64,000 nt of DNA, from assembly GCF_039535095.1 (NCBI RefSeq), contig NZ_BAAAWN010000001.1:558001-622000 (forward strand), in the 5' to 3' direction. Position numbers and translations under genes: made by a program. Position 1 is the first letter of the stretch. Each line of letters opens with the position of its first letter. This stretch comes from Arthrobacter ramosus (GTDB lineage Bacteria; Actinomycetota; Actinomycetes; Actinomycetales; Micrococcaceae). The notes under the pieces were generated by a model. The model was not told the DNA's origin and made no database searches. It saw only the letters and a list, made by a program, of their open reading frames with translations. Shown in pieces: positions 51,856 to 60,685 of this stretch.

Positions 51856-52470
51856 CTAGCAGCAGTCTTCACCCTTCCACGCTTCGCGGCCTTCCTTGAC
51901 GGCGACCGCGGCGATGATGAGGCCGATGACGGGGTCAAGCCACCACGCGCCGAAGAGCGCATTTCCGGCCAGGCCGATCAGGACGGCGGCAGCCGTCGCG
52001 GCACAGAGCAGGTTCTGGGTTCCTTCCCCGGCGGTGGCTCCGGAGTTCAGCCTGGCACCGAGGCGCTGCTTGGCGACACCGAGGACAGGCATGATGACCA
52101 GGCTCGCCGCCGTGAGCACGATGCCCAGGACGCTGTTCTCGGCCCGGTGTCCCGTGGCCAGGTCGATGAGCGACTGGATTCCGATGTAGGGGGCCAGGAG
52201 CCAGAAACTGACGGCGACGGCCTTTTGCGCGCGCCCTTCGGCGGTTTCCGACAGTGTGCGGGATCCGGTGAACCGCCAGATGACAATGATGCTCGCCAGG
52301 CCCTCGACGGCGGAGCTGAGCGCCCAGCCGATCAGGGAAACGGAGCCTGCCGTCCCGCCCGCAACCAGGCCGAGGGCTCCCTCGAGGACCATCCAGATCA
52401 GGCTGAACCAGGAGAGCAGCCGGACGGTACGGGCGTCCTTGATCCAGGACCGGGGCGGGGCAGTGGTCAT
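51856..52470 (-). CDS. Cation transporter-like membrane protein with terminal Cys pair
   Basis: 204 residues, similar organisation to the downstream gene (GWALSSAVEGLASIIVIWRF near 48-68; GNALFGAWWLDPVIGL near 170-185) and ending in EDCC. CDF-like membrane core without the usual cytoplasmic domain. Its start overlaps the czcD-like stop by one base (TGATG), so the two are coupled. The two short proteins could act as a pair. Confidence 0.75.
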   Translation of the reverse strand: MTTAPPRSWIKDARTVRLLSWFSLIWMVLEGALGLVAGGTAGSVSLIGWALSSAVEGLASIIVIWRFTGSRTLSETAEGRAQKAVAVSFWLLAPYIGIQSLIDLATGHRAENSVLGIVLTAASLVIMPVLGVAKQRLGARLNSGATAGEGTQNLLCAATAAAVLIGLAGNALFGAWWLDPVIGLIIAAVAVKEGREAWKGEDCC

Positions 52471-53417
52471 CAGTGGGTTCCGGTTTCGTGAACGGCGTGG
52501 CCGGCGGGTTCGAGCTGGAAGGTGGAGTGTTCGACGTCGAAATGTCCGGTCAGGCAGTTTTGCAGTTGGTCAAGGATGAGCGGGGCGTGTCCGTCGTGGA
52601 AGCAGCTCTCGTCCAGGACGACGTGCGCGGAGAGGGCCGGAAGGTCCGAGGTGACGGTCCAGACGTGCAGGTCGTGGACGTCATGCACGTGCCCGGTCTC
52701 GAGGAGGTGTTCCCTGACCTGGTCCAGGTCAACGCCTTCCGGTGCGCCTTCCAGGAGGATCCTCCCGGAGTCCCGCAGCAGCCCCCACGCGGCGTGCAGC
52801 ATCAGGGCCACCACGATGAGGGAGGCAATCGCGTCCGCACGGGTAAAACCGGTGGTCAGGACGATGAACCCGGCGACCGCCGTCGCAATGAATCCGTAGA
52901 GGTCGGTCAGGATGTGCTGGAAGGATCCCTCGACGTTCAGGCTGGACCGGTTGGCTTTGGCCAGCACCCACACCGCAACGAGGTTCACGATGACCCCGAG
53001 GATCGCGACGACCAGGATAGGGCCGCCGTCGACCGGTGGCGGATCAAGGAGGCGGTGGACGGCCTCCACAGCCACGAGGGCGCTGATGACCAGCAACGTG
53101 ATTCCGTTGGCAGCCGCGGAGAGGATTTCCGCGCGTTTGAATCCGAACGTCCAGATTCCCCGCGCCGGACGGGCCGCGAGACTGATCGCCCACAGCGACG
53201 CGGCGATTGCACTGGCGTCGGTCAGCATGTGCCCGGCGTCCGAAAGCAGGGCCAGCGAGCCGGAAACGACGGCGACAATCACCTCGACGATCATGAACCC
53301 GACGATCAGCGCCAACGCCACAAGCAGATAGCGCCGGTCCGCGTTCACTGCTATCGCGTGACTGTGGCCATGGTGTTTGGCGGGGTTTCGTGGCGCGTCG
53401 TGATCGTGGGTGTTCAT
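52470..53417 (-). CDS. Cation diffusion facilitator (CzcD-like zinc exporter)
   Basis: 315 residues. His-rich N-terminus (HDHDAPRNPAKHHGHSHA), six membrane segments, the metal sites SLALLSDAGHMLTDA (HxxxD) near 57-70 and LNVEGSFQHILTDLYG (HxxxD) near 157-172, and a cytoplasmic C-terminal domain with VHDVHDLHVWT. Exports Zn/Cd/Co by proton antiport. Translationally coupled to the ArsR-family sensor upstream (ATGA). Confidence 0.93.
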   Translation of the reverse strand: MNTHDHDAPRNPAKHHGHSHAIAVNADRRYLLVALALIVGFMIVEVIVAVVSGSLALLSDAGHMLTDASAIAASLWAISLAARPARGIWTFGFKRAEILSAAANGITLLVISALVAVEAVHRLLDPPPVDGGPILVVAILGVIVNLVAVWVLAKANRSSLNVEGSFQHILTDLYGFIATAVAGFIVLTTGFTRADAIASLIVVALMLHAAWGLLRDSGRILLEGAPEGVDLDQVREHLLETGHVHDVHDLHVWTVTSDLPALSAHVVLDESCFHDGHAPLILDQLQNCLTGHFDVEHSTFQLEPAGHAVHETGTH

Positions 53418-53878
53418 TGGCCGTTGTCCTTCTTGGCGGGGGCGGTACTGGCCGGACTCGTGCTTGCCGGACTCGCGCTGGCGGGACTCGTGCGCTCGGG
53501 ATGGACGGCGACAGTGTGTCCGGTGTGGGTCAAGCCCAGGTCCAGCAGCATCCGCACGTGCGCATCATCCAGCCGGTAGTAAGCCATCCGGCCGCGCCTC
53601 GAAACGGAAACCACCCGGTGGGCGCGCAGCAGCCGCAACGCATGGCTGACCGCGCTCTCGCTCATCGCCGTCGTCGCGGCGAGGTCGCACACGCACAGTT
53701 CCCCGCCCTCCAGCAGGGACGTCAACAGCCGCAGTCGCCCCGGATCGCCCAGCAGCGAGAACACATCCGCCAACTCGGCAATGTCATGATCCGAGGGCAG
53801 GGCCGCGCGGACGAGTTCGACCTTGTCGGGGTCGACAAGTTTCATGCCGCATTCATCGACGGCTTCTCGAGCAGCCAC
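53414..53878 (-). CDS. ArsR/SmtB-family zinc-responsive repressor
   Basis: 154 residues. Winged helix with SESAVSHALRLLRAHRVV near 73-90. The alpha-5 zinc site of CzrA/SmtB is exactly spaced: D105, H107, H118, H121. It also has Cys62 and Cys64 (LCVCDL) as in alpha-3 sites, and a tail of SPAST repeats (about 131-145) of unclear role. Represses the CDF operon in the absence of metal. Confidence 0.92.
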   Translation of the reverse strand: MAAREAVDECGMKLVDPDKVELVRAALPSDHDIAELADVFSLLGDPGRLRLLTSLLEGGELCVCDLAATTAMSESAVSHALRLLRAHRVVSVSRRGRMAYYRLDDAHVRMLLDLGLTHTGHTVAVHPERTSPASASPASTSPASTAPAKKDNGQ

Positions 53879-53891
53879 GGTACCTCCAACA

Positions 53892-53909
53892 TCTGAACAA
53901 GTATTCAGA
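53892..53909. promoter_or_regulatory. SmtB/ArsR-type operator
   Basis: TCTGAACAAGTATTCAGA, an imperfect palindrome of the TGAACA-n-TGTTCA class bound by SmtB/CzrA repressors, 14 bases upstream of the repressor start. Confidence 0.75.
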
Positions 53910-54018
53910 CGTCAGTATAAGGGACGCGGTCCTCAGCCAGACGCTGCTAGCTGGGAACTTCGGAACAGTTATCCCTTTTGTTGCCTGAGCGAAACAGTCG
54001 CGGCGTACGCTTCCCCGT

Positions 54019-54162
54019 ATGCGGAACAAGATGATTGGGCTGTCGGCCCGTGAATCGAAGCGGGAAATTCGGAAGCAGCGCCTTCAGATGCTTGCGTACG
54101 TGGGGCTGGCCATCCTCGCCGTGGCGACCGTGGTCGTCGTCGTCATCGCGCTACGACGCTAG
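54019..54162 (+). CDS. 47-residue membrane protein, copy 2
   Basis: ATG 54019 to TAG 54162. Basic N-terminal half (ARESKREIRKQRLQM) and one membrane helix YVGLAILAVATVV... ending ALRR. Gap-free 47-residue match to the ORF at 31523-31666. Probable leaderless promoter: TTGCCT (53981-53986), 18 bp, TACGCT (54005-54010), eight bases to the ATG; no Shine-Dalgarno. Function unknown. Confidence 0.65.
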   Translation: MRNKMIGLSARESKREIRKQRLQMLAYVGLAILAVATVVVVVIALRR

Positions 54163-54256
54163 GGGGTTTGGGCTGCTGCAGGTACTCGGAGGCCATTGGG
54201 ACTGATATTTTTGTGTGCACTCCTTCGGAGCAAACACAAGAATTGGGGGCACGAAC

Positions 54257-54517
54257 ATGTCCAAAACGCGGAAACTACTCTTCATAGTCGCCGTAGTGCT
54301 TGGAGTTACCGCCGTTCTGGTCGTTAACTACATCTGGATCGGTTCGGCGGTATTTGGCCTCAACACCTCGCGGCTCGACCCCGAAAAGGGCCCATCCTGG
54401 CCATTCGCGGTCGTTTCCCTCGCCGTCGTCGGCTCGCTTTTTGCCTTAACGGGAGGAATCGTCTTGGCGGTGATCAGCGCGCATCGGACGCCGCCCCATT
54501 CTCCGGACCGCGGGTAA
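54257..54517 (+). CDS. Small membrane protein (86 aa)
   Basis: 86 residues from ATG 54257, after GGGGGCACG. Two membrane helices (about 6-26 and 49-72) flank a loop with WIGSAVFGLNTSRLDPEKGPSW. No family recognised. Isolated between the 47-residue ORF and the convergent chitinase gene. Confidence 0.55.
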   Translation: MSKTRKLLFIVAVVLGVTAVLVVNYIWIGSAVFGLNTSRLDPEKGPSWPFAVVSLAVVGSLFALTGGIVLAVISAHRTPPHSPDRG

Positions 54518-54622
54518 CTCCATCACGAACACTCACGCTCGTTCCTCGACGAAGCGCGAACAGTCACCGGATGCCCTCTGGAAACGATTTTGCGGGCATC
54601 TGCTGCCAGTTCGCGCCTAAGT

Positions 54623-56179
54623 TCAGGAAGCCGGTGCGCTCAGGATCTGGGCCGGGGTCAATCTTGCCCAAGGGGAGTCCGGGGCACCTTGGACTGCGGC
54701 TTCCGGGCTGTCTCCCTGGGTCCACCACTTGGCCTCGAACGCCGACCCTTCAAAGAGAATGCGGTCGCCCTTGTGATAGCTGGTCTCCGGCATCCACGCC
54801 GGGAAGGTTCCCGCGCGAACCGTTGCTTTGGGGCTTGGCCTATCTCCGGGCAGCACCGGACCCACGAGTTTCCACGGGGTGGCACCGCCCTGCAGGACCG
54901 GGTTATCCGGGACGTCAGCGCGGGTCCACCATTTTGCCTCGTAGACACTGCCGTGCCAGACCACCCTGTCCGCCGCGGTGTAGGCCGCGTTGGTATTCCA
55001 GACCGGATAGGGGCTCGTTGCCGGGTCATCGGTGGTGGTGGCGGTTGCACTGCTTGCGGCAGTGGCTGTAGGCGATGGAACGACCGTCGAGGTAGGCAGC
55101 GCCACATCATTGGCAAGGGTGGCGGAGAACAGCTGGGAACCCTGGACGACCCCACTGCAGCTGTCCGAGACCTTGCTCAAATCGGGGTAGTTAGGGCTGC
55201 ACGTCCTGTCCCTGTTCATGGACCACATCGACAATCTGCCGAGGCCCTTGTCCTTGACGAAGCTGTTCATGGTGGCGGCGTCGTTGAGGGTGAATATTTC
55301 GCCGGAGATATCGTTCTGGCCGACCATGACGGTCAGGCCAAGCTTGCGCCAGAGGGTTTCGCTGCCAAAGTCAGTTCCGGCGTTGCGGTAGAGGGCGGCG
55401 AGCTGACCGTGCGCGGCATCCGCAGCTGACTCTGCGGCCCGGGACATGCTCCAAGCTGCAGGCTTGCTGGCGCCGAAATCCATCGTCATGATGTTCACGC
55501 CCTCCAGTTCGACCCCGCCGGCCAGGGTATGCGCCACGATGCCTTGGCCTTGGCTCGTGAGGCCGTTCGGGTCGGCCGCAAGGGTCAGCCAGACGGCGAG
55601 GGACTTGCCGCTGGCTTTGCGTTCCTTTTGAAGGGCGGCAATGGCTTCCGCCCTTCGGTCGGCAGCGGCCGTGTCGCCCAAGGCGACGCCTTCGACGTCG
55701 AGATCTACCGTCGCGACGTCGTAGCGATCCACAATCTGCCGGTAGGCGTCAGTCAGGGCCTTCGTGTCTTTGCAGGAAACTGCGAGTTCGTTGTTGTTCA
55801 GCCCGCCGAAGGAAACCGCTGTTGCCCCTCCAAGCTGGCGGAGCCGGGCGATCCTCCGGTCCAAATCGAGGTCGGTAGCTGCCTGGTCAGGGCTGTAAGC
55901 GGCACCCCAGGACGGGGCGCAGTCCTTCTTCGGATCGGCGACGACGAAGGACAGCACCACGGCTTTTGCGCTGGGCACGGCTGGATCTTCGAACGCGAAC
56001 CGCGGCGTCGCCGTCACGTCCACATATCCGGAAAACACCGAAGGCATGGATGCCGCGGCACTGACATCCTGGACGTTCCGGAGGCCGAGGTAGCCCGCGG
56101 TGACCGCCGCGACCACGATGACGCAAAGGATGCCCAAACGCAGGACGGACAGCCGGCGGCCGGGAAAGCGCTTAGACAC
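54623..56179 (-). CDS. GH18 chitinase with two chitin-binding domains
   Basis: 518 residues from GTG 56179, preceded by TGGGGGTATT. Signal anchor (about 11-33), then a GH18 barrel: SFVVAD, the SxGG-like SFGGLNNNE near 123-131 and catalytic VDLDVEG (D159, D161, E163; the DxDxE motif). A Thr/Ala linker near 370-395 leads to two CBM5/12-type modules, each with WNTNAAYTAADRVVWHGSVYEAKWW-like sequence (near 400 and 470). It would hydrolyse chitin or a related GlcNAc polymer outside the cell. Divergent from a processive glycosyltransferase, 218 bp apart. Confidence 0.9.
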   Translation of the reverse strand: MSKRFPGRRLSVLRLGILCVIVVAAVTAGYLGLRNVQDVSAAASMPSVFSGYVDVTATPRFAFEDPAVPSAKAVVLSFVVADPKKDCAPSWGAAYSPDQAATDLDLDRRIARLRQLGGATAVSFGGLNNNELAVSCKDTKALTDAYRQIVDRYDVATVDLDVEGVALGDTAAADRRAEAIAALQKERKASGKSLAVWLTLAADPNGLTSQGQGIVAHTLAGGVELEGVNIMTMDFGASKPAAWSMSRAAESAADAAHGQLAALYRNAGTDFGSETLWRKLGLTVMVGQNDISGEIFTLNDAATMNSFVKDKGLGRLSMWSMNRDRTCSPNYPDLSKVSDSCSGVVQGSQLFSATLANDVALPTSTVVPSPTATAASSATATTTDDPATSPYPVWNTNAAYTAADRVVWHGSVYEAKWWTRADVPDNPVLQGGATPWKLVGPVLPGDRPSPKATVRAGTFPAWMPETSYHKGDRILFEGSAFEAKWWTQGDSPEAAVQGAPDSPWARLTPAQILSAPAS

Positions 56180-56397
56180 AGAAATACCCCCAGAGCTTCT
56201 GAATAGGACTTCACGAATGCCTGGCAAAGATCTCACTCCGGTGGTAGCTGCGCAGCTTGGCGTAGCATTTCCACGAGTCTTGTCCCAACTCCGCGTTGTT
56301 CGCCTATCATAGGGGCGCACTGTAGTGCGGGCCGTCACATTACGCCCGCAATGTGCCGTGCGCCCGCTGGGGGTGCGCGGACAGCGAATGGGGATTC

Positions 56398-58743
56398 ATG
56401 TCGGATCAGATCGTGCTGCTTCGCCCCGATGAAGAGGGAACGGCGGACGGGCAGTCTTCAAAAGCCCGAAAGCGTCAGTGGGGAGCGGAGAAACGCTCTG
56501 AACCGCTCTCGATCGTCCATCCGGCACCATCGCGGCGGAAAATAGTCCTCGGCCGCATCGGCGTCCTCACCACCGTGCTCGCCTGGGTCGGCTATGTGAT
56601 CACGACGGTACTCAAGCAGCTGGTGGACAACCCTGGCGCTGGATTCCGCTTCGGCGCAGAAACCCTCTCCTACTTGGTGGTGGTGTCCTTCCTGACGTTC
56701 TCGGCGTTGATGTACCTCACCGCCCGGCAGGGCGCCCTGACCCGTTTTCGGGCCCACCGACGGGTTCCCCGAGGGGAGCTGGACCGGCACTTCTTCGACT
56801 ACTCCGAGGGCATCACGGTGCTGGTTCCTTCCTACGCAGAAGAACCGGAAGTAGTCCGCGGCACCATGTGGTCCGCGGTCCTGCAGGAATTCCCGGACCT
56901 GAGCGTAGTGCTGCTTCTCGATGACCCACCTTTCCCGGAAGACCCTAACGTGCTCCGGCGCCTGGAAGCCACCCGCGCGCTCGCCGGTCAGATCACGGAA
57001 ACCCTCAAGGAACCAGCGGCGAGGGTCAACGCCGCCTACGCGAAGTACCGCCGTCGTCGTGATCAAGAACCCGGCCTGGATCCGGGGCCTAACGCGGGCA
57101 CCGAAGTGGAGCTGCTCATCGCCGAATACGAGTACGCTGCGGAGTGGCTCGAAGCAATGGCCGAGACCGAGAGCGTCGAGGACCACGTGGATGAGTTCTT
57201 CGTCGATCTGGTCCTCATGGGCCTGGCCCGGGAACTACGCCTCGTGATTCTGGCCCTTACGGCCGCCAACGCGCAGCGGACCTCGCCCGGTCCGGAACGC
57301 ATCGCTGAGCTGTATGCACGGCTTACCTGGATCTTCAACGCCCGGGTGTCCACGTTCGAGCGAAAGCGGTTCGCCAGCCTCTCCCACGAGGCCAACAAGG
57401 CCATGAACCTGAACGCCTACCTCTCGCTCATGGGCGGTACCTGGCACCCGGAACAAACAGCGGACGGGACTGTCTTGCGGCCCGCAGGGGTGGTCGACGG
57501 CGACACGCTGTCGATCCCCGACACCACCTATGTCCTGACCCTGGACGCGGATTCGCTGCTGCTGCGCGATTACTGCCTCCGCCTGGTTCAACTCCTCGAA
57601 TCCCCGGGCAATGAGCAGGTGGCCGTCACCCAGACCCCGTATTCCTCCTTCCGAGGCGCCCCGACCCGGATCGAACGCATCGCCGGTGCCACCACGGACA
57701 TCCAGCACATCCAGCACCAAGGGATGACCCAATACGGCGCCACGTTCTGGGTAGGGGCGAACGCCGTGATCCGCAAACGCGCCTTGGAAGACATCGTCGA
57801 GATCTCAACTATGGGCGGCTTCGAGGTCAGAACCTACATCCAGGACCGCACCGTCATCGAAGACACCGAGTCCAGCGTGGACCTCGGCAAGCACGGCTGG
57901 ACCCTGGCCAACTATCCCGAGAGGCTCAGCTACAGCGCCACCCCGCCGGACTTTGGATCGCTCGTGGTGCAGAGACGGCGGTGGGCCAACGGCGGCCTGC
58001 TGATCCTGCCCAAACTCTGGGAACAGATCCGCAACCGCCGGGGCCAAGCCAGGCCAGTCCTCTTCCGCGAGATCCTGCTTCGGGTCAACTACATGGCCTC
58101 CATCACCTGGGCCAGCTTCGGGCTGCTGTTCCTCCTCGCATACCCCTACGACAGCCGTCTCCTCAGCCCCTTGGTCTTCCTTGCCGCCCTGCCCTACTTC
58201 CTGGCCATGGGCAGCGACCTGCGGGACTGCGGCCACCGGTTCAGCGACATCTTCCGGATCTACGGCTTCAACCTCGTTCTCCTGCCGGTCAATCTGGCAG
58301 GCGTCCTGAAGTCTCTCCAGCAAGCGCTCACGGGTGACAAGATCCCGTTCGTCCGCACCCCGAAGGTCAAGGACCGTACCGCGGCCCCGGCCCTCTTCGT
58401 CCTCGCTCCGTACCTGATCGTCGCGTTCTCCTTGTTGACGGTCTGGCGCAACTGGGAACTTGGAAACTGGGGCAACGCCGCATTCGCTGCCTTCAACGCC
58501 GTCATGGCCGCCGGCGCGATCCGGGCTTACATCGGACTGGCCAACTCCGGAGTGGACATGTACCTGGGCGTGTTGAACTGGCTGTACGTCGCGCCTAAGA
58601 AGCCGAAAGCGCTACCGCCGGCCATCATTCCCAAAACCCCGGAACAGGTCGACTGGGAGTCGCTGCTCTACCACGGGGACCGGCGCCTGAACCGCGATCT
58701 CCGCGGCAAGGACGACCGCCGGAAACGGGCCGGATCGGTGTAG
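56398..58743 (+). CDS. Processive family 2 glycosyltransferase (cellulose/chitin synthase-like)
   Basis: 781 residues from ATG 56398 after AATGGGG. Two N-terminal membrane helices (about 60-110), a cytosolic GT2 domain with VLVPSYAEEPEVV near 142, LTLDADS (DxD) near 381, TQTPYSSF near 418, IEDTES near 490 and the processivity motif QRRRW near 525, then several C-terminal membrane helices. An inserted segment near 190-340 separates the first two motifs. Family members polymerise and extrude beta-linked glycans; product not determinable, but the divergent chitinase points to a GlcNAc-containing one. Confidence 0.88.
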   Translation: MSDQIVLLRPDEEGTADGQSSKARKRQWGAEKRSEPLSIVHPAPSRRKIVLGRIGVLTTVLAWVGYVITTVLKQLVDNPGAGFRFGAETLSYLVVVSFLTFSALMYLTARQGALTRFRAHRRVPRGELDRHFFDYSEGITVLVPSYAEEPEVVRGTMWSAVLQEFPDLSVVLLLDDPPFPEDPNVLRRLEATRALAGQITETLKEPAARVNAAYAKYRRRRDQEPGLDPGPNAGTEVELLIAEYEYAAEWLEAMAETESVEDHVDEFFVDLVLMGLARELRLVILALTAANAQRTSPGPERIAELYARLTWIFNARVSTFERKRFASLSHEANKAMNLNAYLSLMGGTWHPEQTADGTVLRPAGVVDGDTLSIPDTTYVLTLDADSLLLRDYCLRLVQLLESPGNEQVAVTQTPYSSFRGAPTRIERIAGATTDIQHIQHQGMTQYGATFWVGANAVIRKRALEDIVEISTMGGFEVRTYIQDRTVIEDTESSVDLGKHGWTLANYPERLSYSATPPDFGSLVVQRRRWANGGLLILPKLWEQIRNRRGQARPVLFREILLRVNYMASITWASFGLLFLLAYPYDSRLLSPLVFLAALPYFLAMGSDLRDCGHRFSDIFRIYGFNLVLLPVNLAGVLKSLQQALTGDKIPFVRTPKVKDRTAAPALFVLAPYLIVAFSLLTVWRNWELGNWGNAAFAAFNAVMAAGAIRAYIGLANSGVDMYLGVLNWLYVAPKKPKALPPAIIPKTPEQVDWESLLYHGDRRLNRDLRGKDDRRKRAGSV

Positions 58744-58869
58744 GGCTGGCGCGTAGAACAGATCGGCCGCGGTTCCTTGCTGCGCGTCCGGGCGGAAATG
58801 AAAGTGCCCGCGCATGGCTGGAAATGCGGGCCGATGGCGGACGGCGATCCGGCCTTGCGTTATACATCG

Positions 58870-58891
58870 ACAGGTGTAAATATTTACCTGT
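58870..58891. promoter_or_regulatory. ArsR operator overlapping the arsR start region
   Basis: ACAGGTGTAAATATTTACCTGT (22 bases, positions given) is an imperfect palindrome with an AT core, ending five bases before the arsR ATG, where an autorepressor would block transcription or initiation. Confidence 0.7.
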
Positions 58892-58895
58892 GTCT

Positions 58896-59246
58896 ATGTC
58901 ATTGGAGTTAACGCCTGTCCAAACGGTGGCGTGTTGTTCGCCGCTGTCCAGGGAGCCCTTGTCGGAATCCGAAGCCGAAGGAATCGTTCCGCTACTGAAA
59001 GCGCTGGGCGATCCGGTACGGTTGCGGCTGATGTCCCTGGTGGCGTCCCACGAGGGCGGCGAAGCCTGCGTATGCGACCTGAACGACGCCTTTGAACTGT
59101 CCCAGCCGACCATCAGCCACCACCTGAAGGTCCTGCACGAAGCGGGTCTCCTGGAACGCGAAAAGCGCGGCGTCTGGGTCTACTACCGTGCCCGCACCGA
59201 TGCCCTGGCTGGCCTGGCGGCCTTGATCGGGGGACAGGGCCAGTGA
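58896..59246 (+). CDS. arsR: ArsR arsenic-responsive repressor
   Basis: 116 residues from ATG 58896; an upstream frame to 58824 would run through the operator. Winged helix with LSQPTISHHLKVLHEAGLLEREKRGVWVYY. Cysteines at 13-14 (VACC) and 58/60 (ACVC) match the pattern of actinobacterial ArsR sensors that bind As(III) with an N-terminal Cys pair plus one Cys in the next helix. First gene of the arsenic operon, overlapping the channel gene by four bases. Confidence 0.92.
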   Translation: MSLELTPVQTVACCSPLSREPLSESEAEGIVPLLKALGDPVRLRLMSLVASHEGGEACVCDLNDAFELSQPTISHHLKVLHEAGLLEREKRGVWVYYRARTDALAGLAALIGGQGQ

Positions 59247-59956
59247 GCGTTCTGACACGGCGGGCCGTGGCGGAGTTCGCCGGCACCGCCTTCCTGGTCA
59301 TGGCCGTGGTGGGGTCCGGCGTCATGGCCTCGCGACTGTCCCCGAACGACGTCGGGCTGCAGCTCCTGCAGAACAGCATCGCCACCGGCGCCGCGCTCGT
59401 GGCGTTGATCCTCGCCCTGCAGCCGGTCTCGGCATCCTTCAACCCTGTGGTCACTTTGGTCGAGCGCGCCTTGGGGATCCTGGATACGTCCACGGCCTTG
59501 GTACTGATCGCCGCCCAGTTCGCCGGCGGCCTGGCGGGGACCGTGCTCGCCAACCTGATGTTCGGCCTCGACGCCGTGACGCTCTCCACGCATGAACGTG
59601 CCGGGGGAGGGCTGTGGCTCGGCGAAGTCATCGCTACCATCGGGCTGCTCCTGGTCATCTTCGGCACCATCCGCTCAGGGCGGCCTGACAGGGTTGCCTT
59701 TGCCGTCGGCGGGTACATCGCGGCAGCCTACTGGTTCACCAGCTCCACCAGCTTCGCGAACCCCGCGGTGACCGTGGCCCGGACCGTCACCGACACCTTC
59801 GCCGGCATCGCCCCGGCGTCGGCCCCGGCCTTCATCCTCGCCCAGTTGCTGGGCGGTGCCGTCGGGTTCTTCCTGATCCGAGCCCTCTACCCGAGCGTTC
59901 CCGCGCTGCCTGCGCCTTTGCCAGCTCCCGCACCCGATCGAAAGGTCCTCTCATGA
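59243..59956 (+). CDS. Aquaporin-family channel (arsenical efflux, AqpS-like)
   Basis: 237 residues, six membrane segments and two half-helices: FNPVVT (67-71, NPV in place of NPA) and FANPAVTVART (172-182, NPA with the selectivity Arg). Position between arsR and arsC, overlapping both by four bases, indicates a channel letting As(III) from the reductase leave the cell, as described for AqpS. No ArsB or Acr3 pump is encoded here. Confidence 0.88.
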   Translation: MSVLTRRAVAEFAGTAFLVMAVVGSGVMASRLSPNDVGLQLLQNSIATGAALVALILALQPVSASFNPVVTLVERALGILDTSTALVLIAAQFAGGLAGTVLANLMFGLDAVTLSTHERAGGGLWLGEVIATIGLLLVIFGTIRSGRPDRVAFAVGGYIAAAYWFTSSTSFANPAVTVARTVTDTFAGIAPASAPAFILAQLLGGAVGFFLIRALYPSVPALPAPLPAPAPDRKVLS

Positions 59957-60372
59957 GCACTGAAACCGTCAAGAAACCCTCCGTTCTCTTCGTGTGTGTC
60001 CACAACGCCGGCCGTTCCCAGATGGCTGCCGCCTTCCTCACAACCCTCGGCGAGGGCCGGATCGAGGTCCGCTCCGCGGGTTCCGAGCCCGCATACAAGG
60101 TCAACCCGGCCGCCGTCGAAGCCATGGCCGAACTTGGAATCGACATGTCCGCCGAAATCCCCAAGATCCTCACCACCGAGGCCGTGAAGGAATCCGACGT
60201 CGTCATCACCATGGGCTGCGGCGACGAATGCCCGTACTTCCCGGGCAAGCGCTACGAGGATTGGGTCCTCGAAGACCCGGCCGGCCAGGGCCTGGACGCC
60301 GTCCGCCCCATCCGCGACGAGATCAAGAGCCGCATCGAAGGCCTGATCGAGTCCCTCACGCCCGCCGGGTAA
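59953..60372 (+). CDS. arsC: Arsenate reductase, LMW-PTP fold
   Basis: 139 residues. P-loop CVHNAGRS (C15-x5-R21) and the further cysteines C89 and C93 (MGCGDECPYF) used in the thiol relay, followed by EDWVLEDPAGQGLD. Reduces arsenate to arsenite with thioredoxin or mycothiol. Coupled to the channel gene by ATGA overlap. Confidence 0.93.
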   Translation: MSTETVKKPSVLFVCVHNAGRSQMAAAFLTTLGEGRIEVRSAGSEPAYKVNPAAVEAMAELGIDMSAEIPKILTTEAVKESDVVITMGCGDECPYFPGKRYEDWVLEDPAGQGLDAVRPIRDEIKSRIEGLIESLTPAG

Positions 60373-60399
60373 CGCGGGACCCAGGAATACGGACTCTCT

Positions 60400-60678
60400 T
60401 TGAACCCGGAATCCGTAGAGTCCCTGGCCGAGCTTGGCATTGACATCACGGCTGAGCACCCCAAACCCGTCACTGACGCGGTGCTCGATGCCGTCGACGT
60501 CGTCGTTATCCTGGGCACCGAAGCCAAACTCGAACCCCACGGCACGGCCCGCTTCGAGATCTGGGAAACCGACGAACCCTCCACCCGCGGCATCGAAGGC
60601 ATGGAACGCATGCGCCTGGTCCGCGACGACATCAAGGCCCGCGTCCAGAAGCTCTACGCCGAACTCCTCGAGAACTAG
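60400..60678 (+). pseudogene. Truncated second arsC-like gene
   Basis: From TTG 60400 the 92 codons read NPESVESLAELGIDITAEHPKPVTD..., equal to the C-terminal two thirds of an arsenate-mycothiol-transferase-type ArsC (with VVILGTEA and EIWETDEPSTRGIEGM). The N-terminal strand and the CX5R loop are missing; sequence upstream back to the arsC stop (GTQEYGLSL) is consistent with a 5' deletion. It cannot be catalytic. Confidence 0.7.
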
Positions 60679-60685
60679 AAACCCG

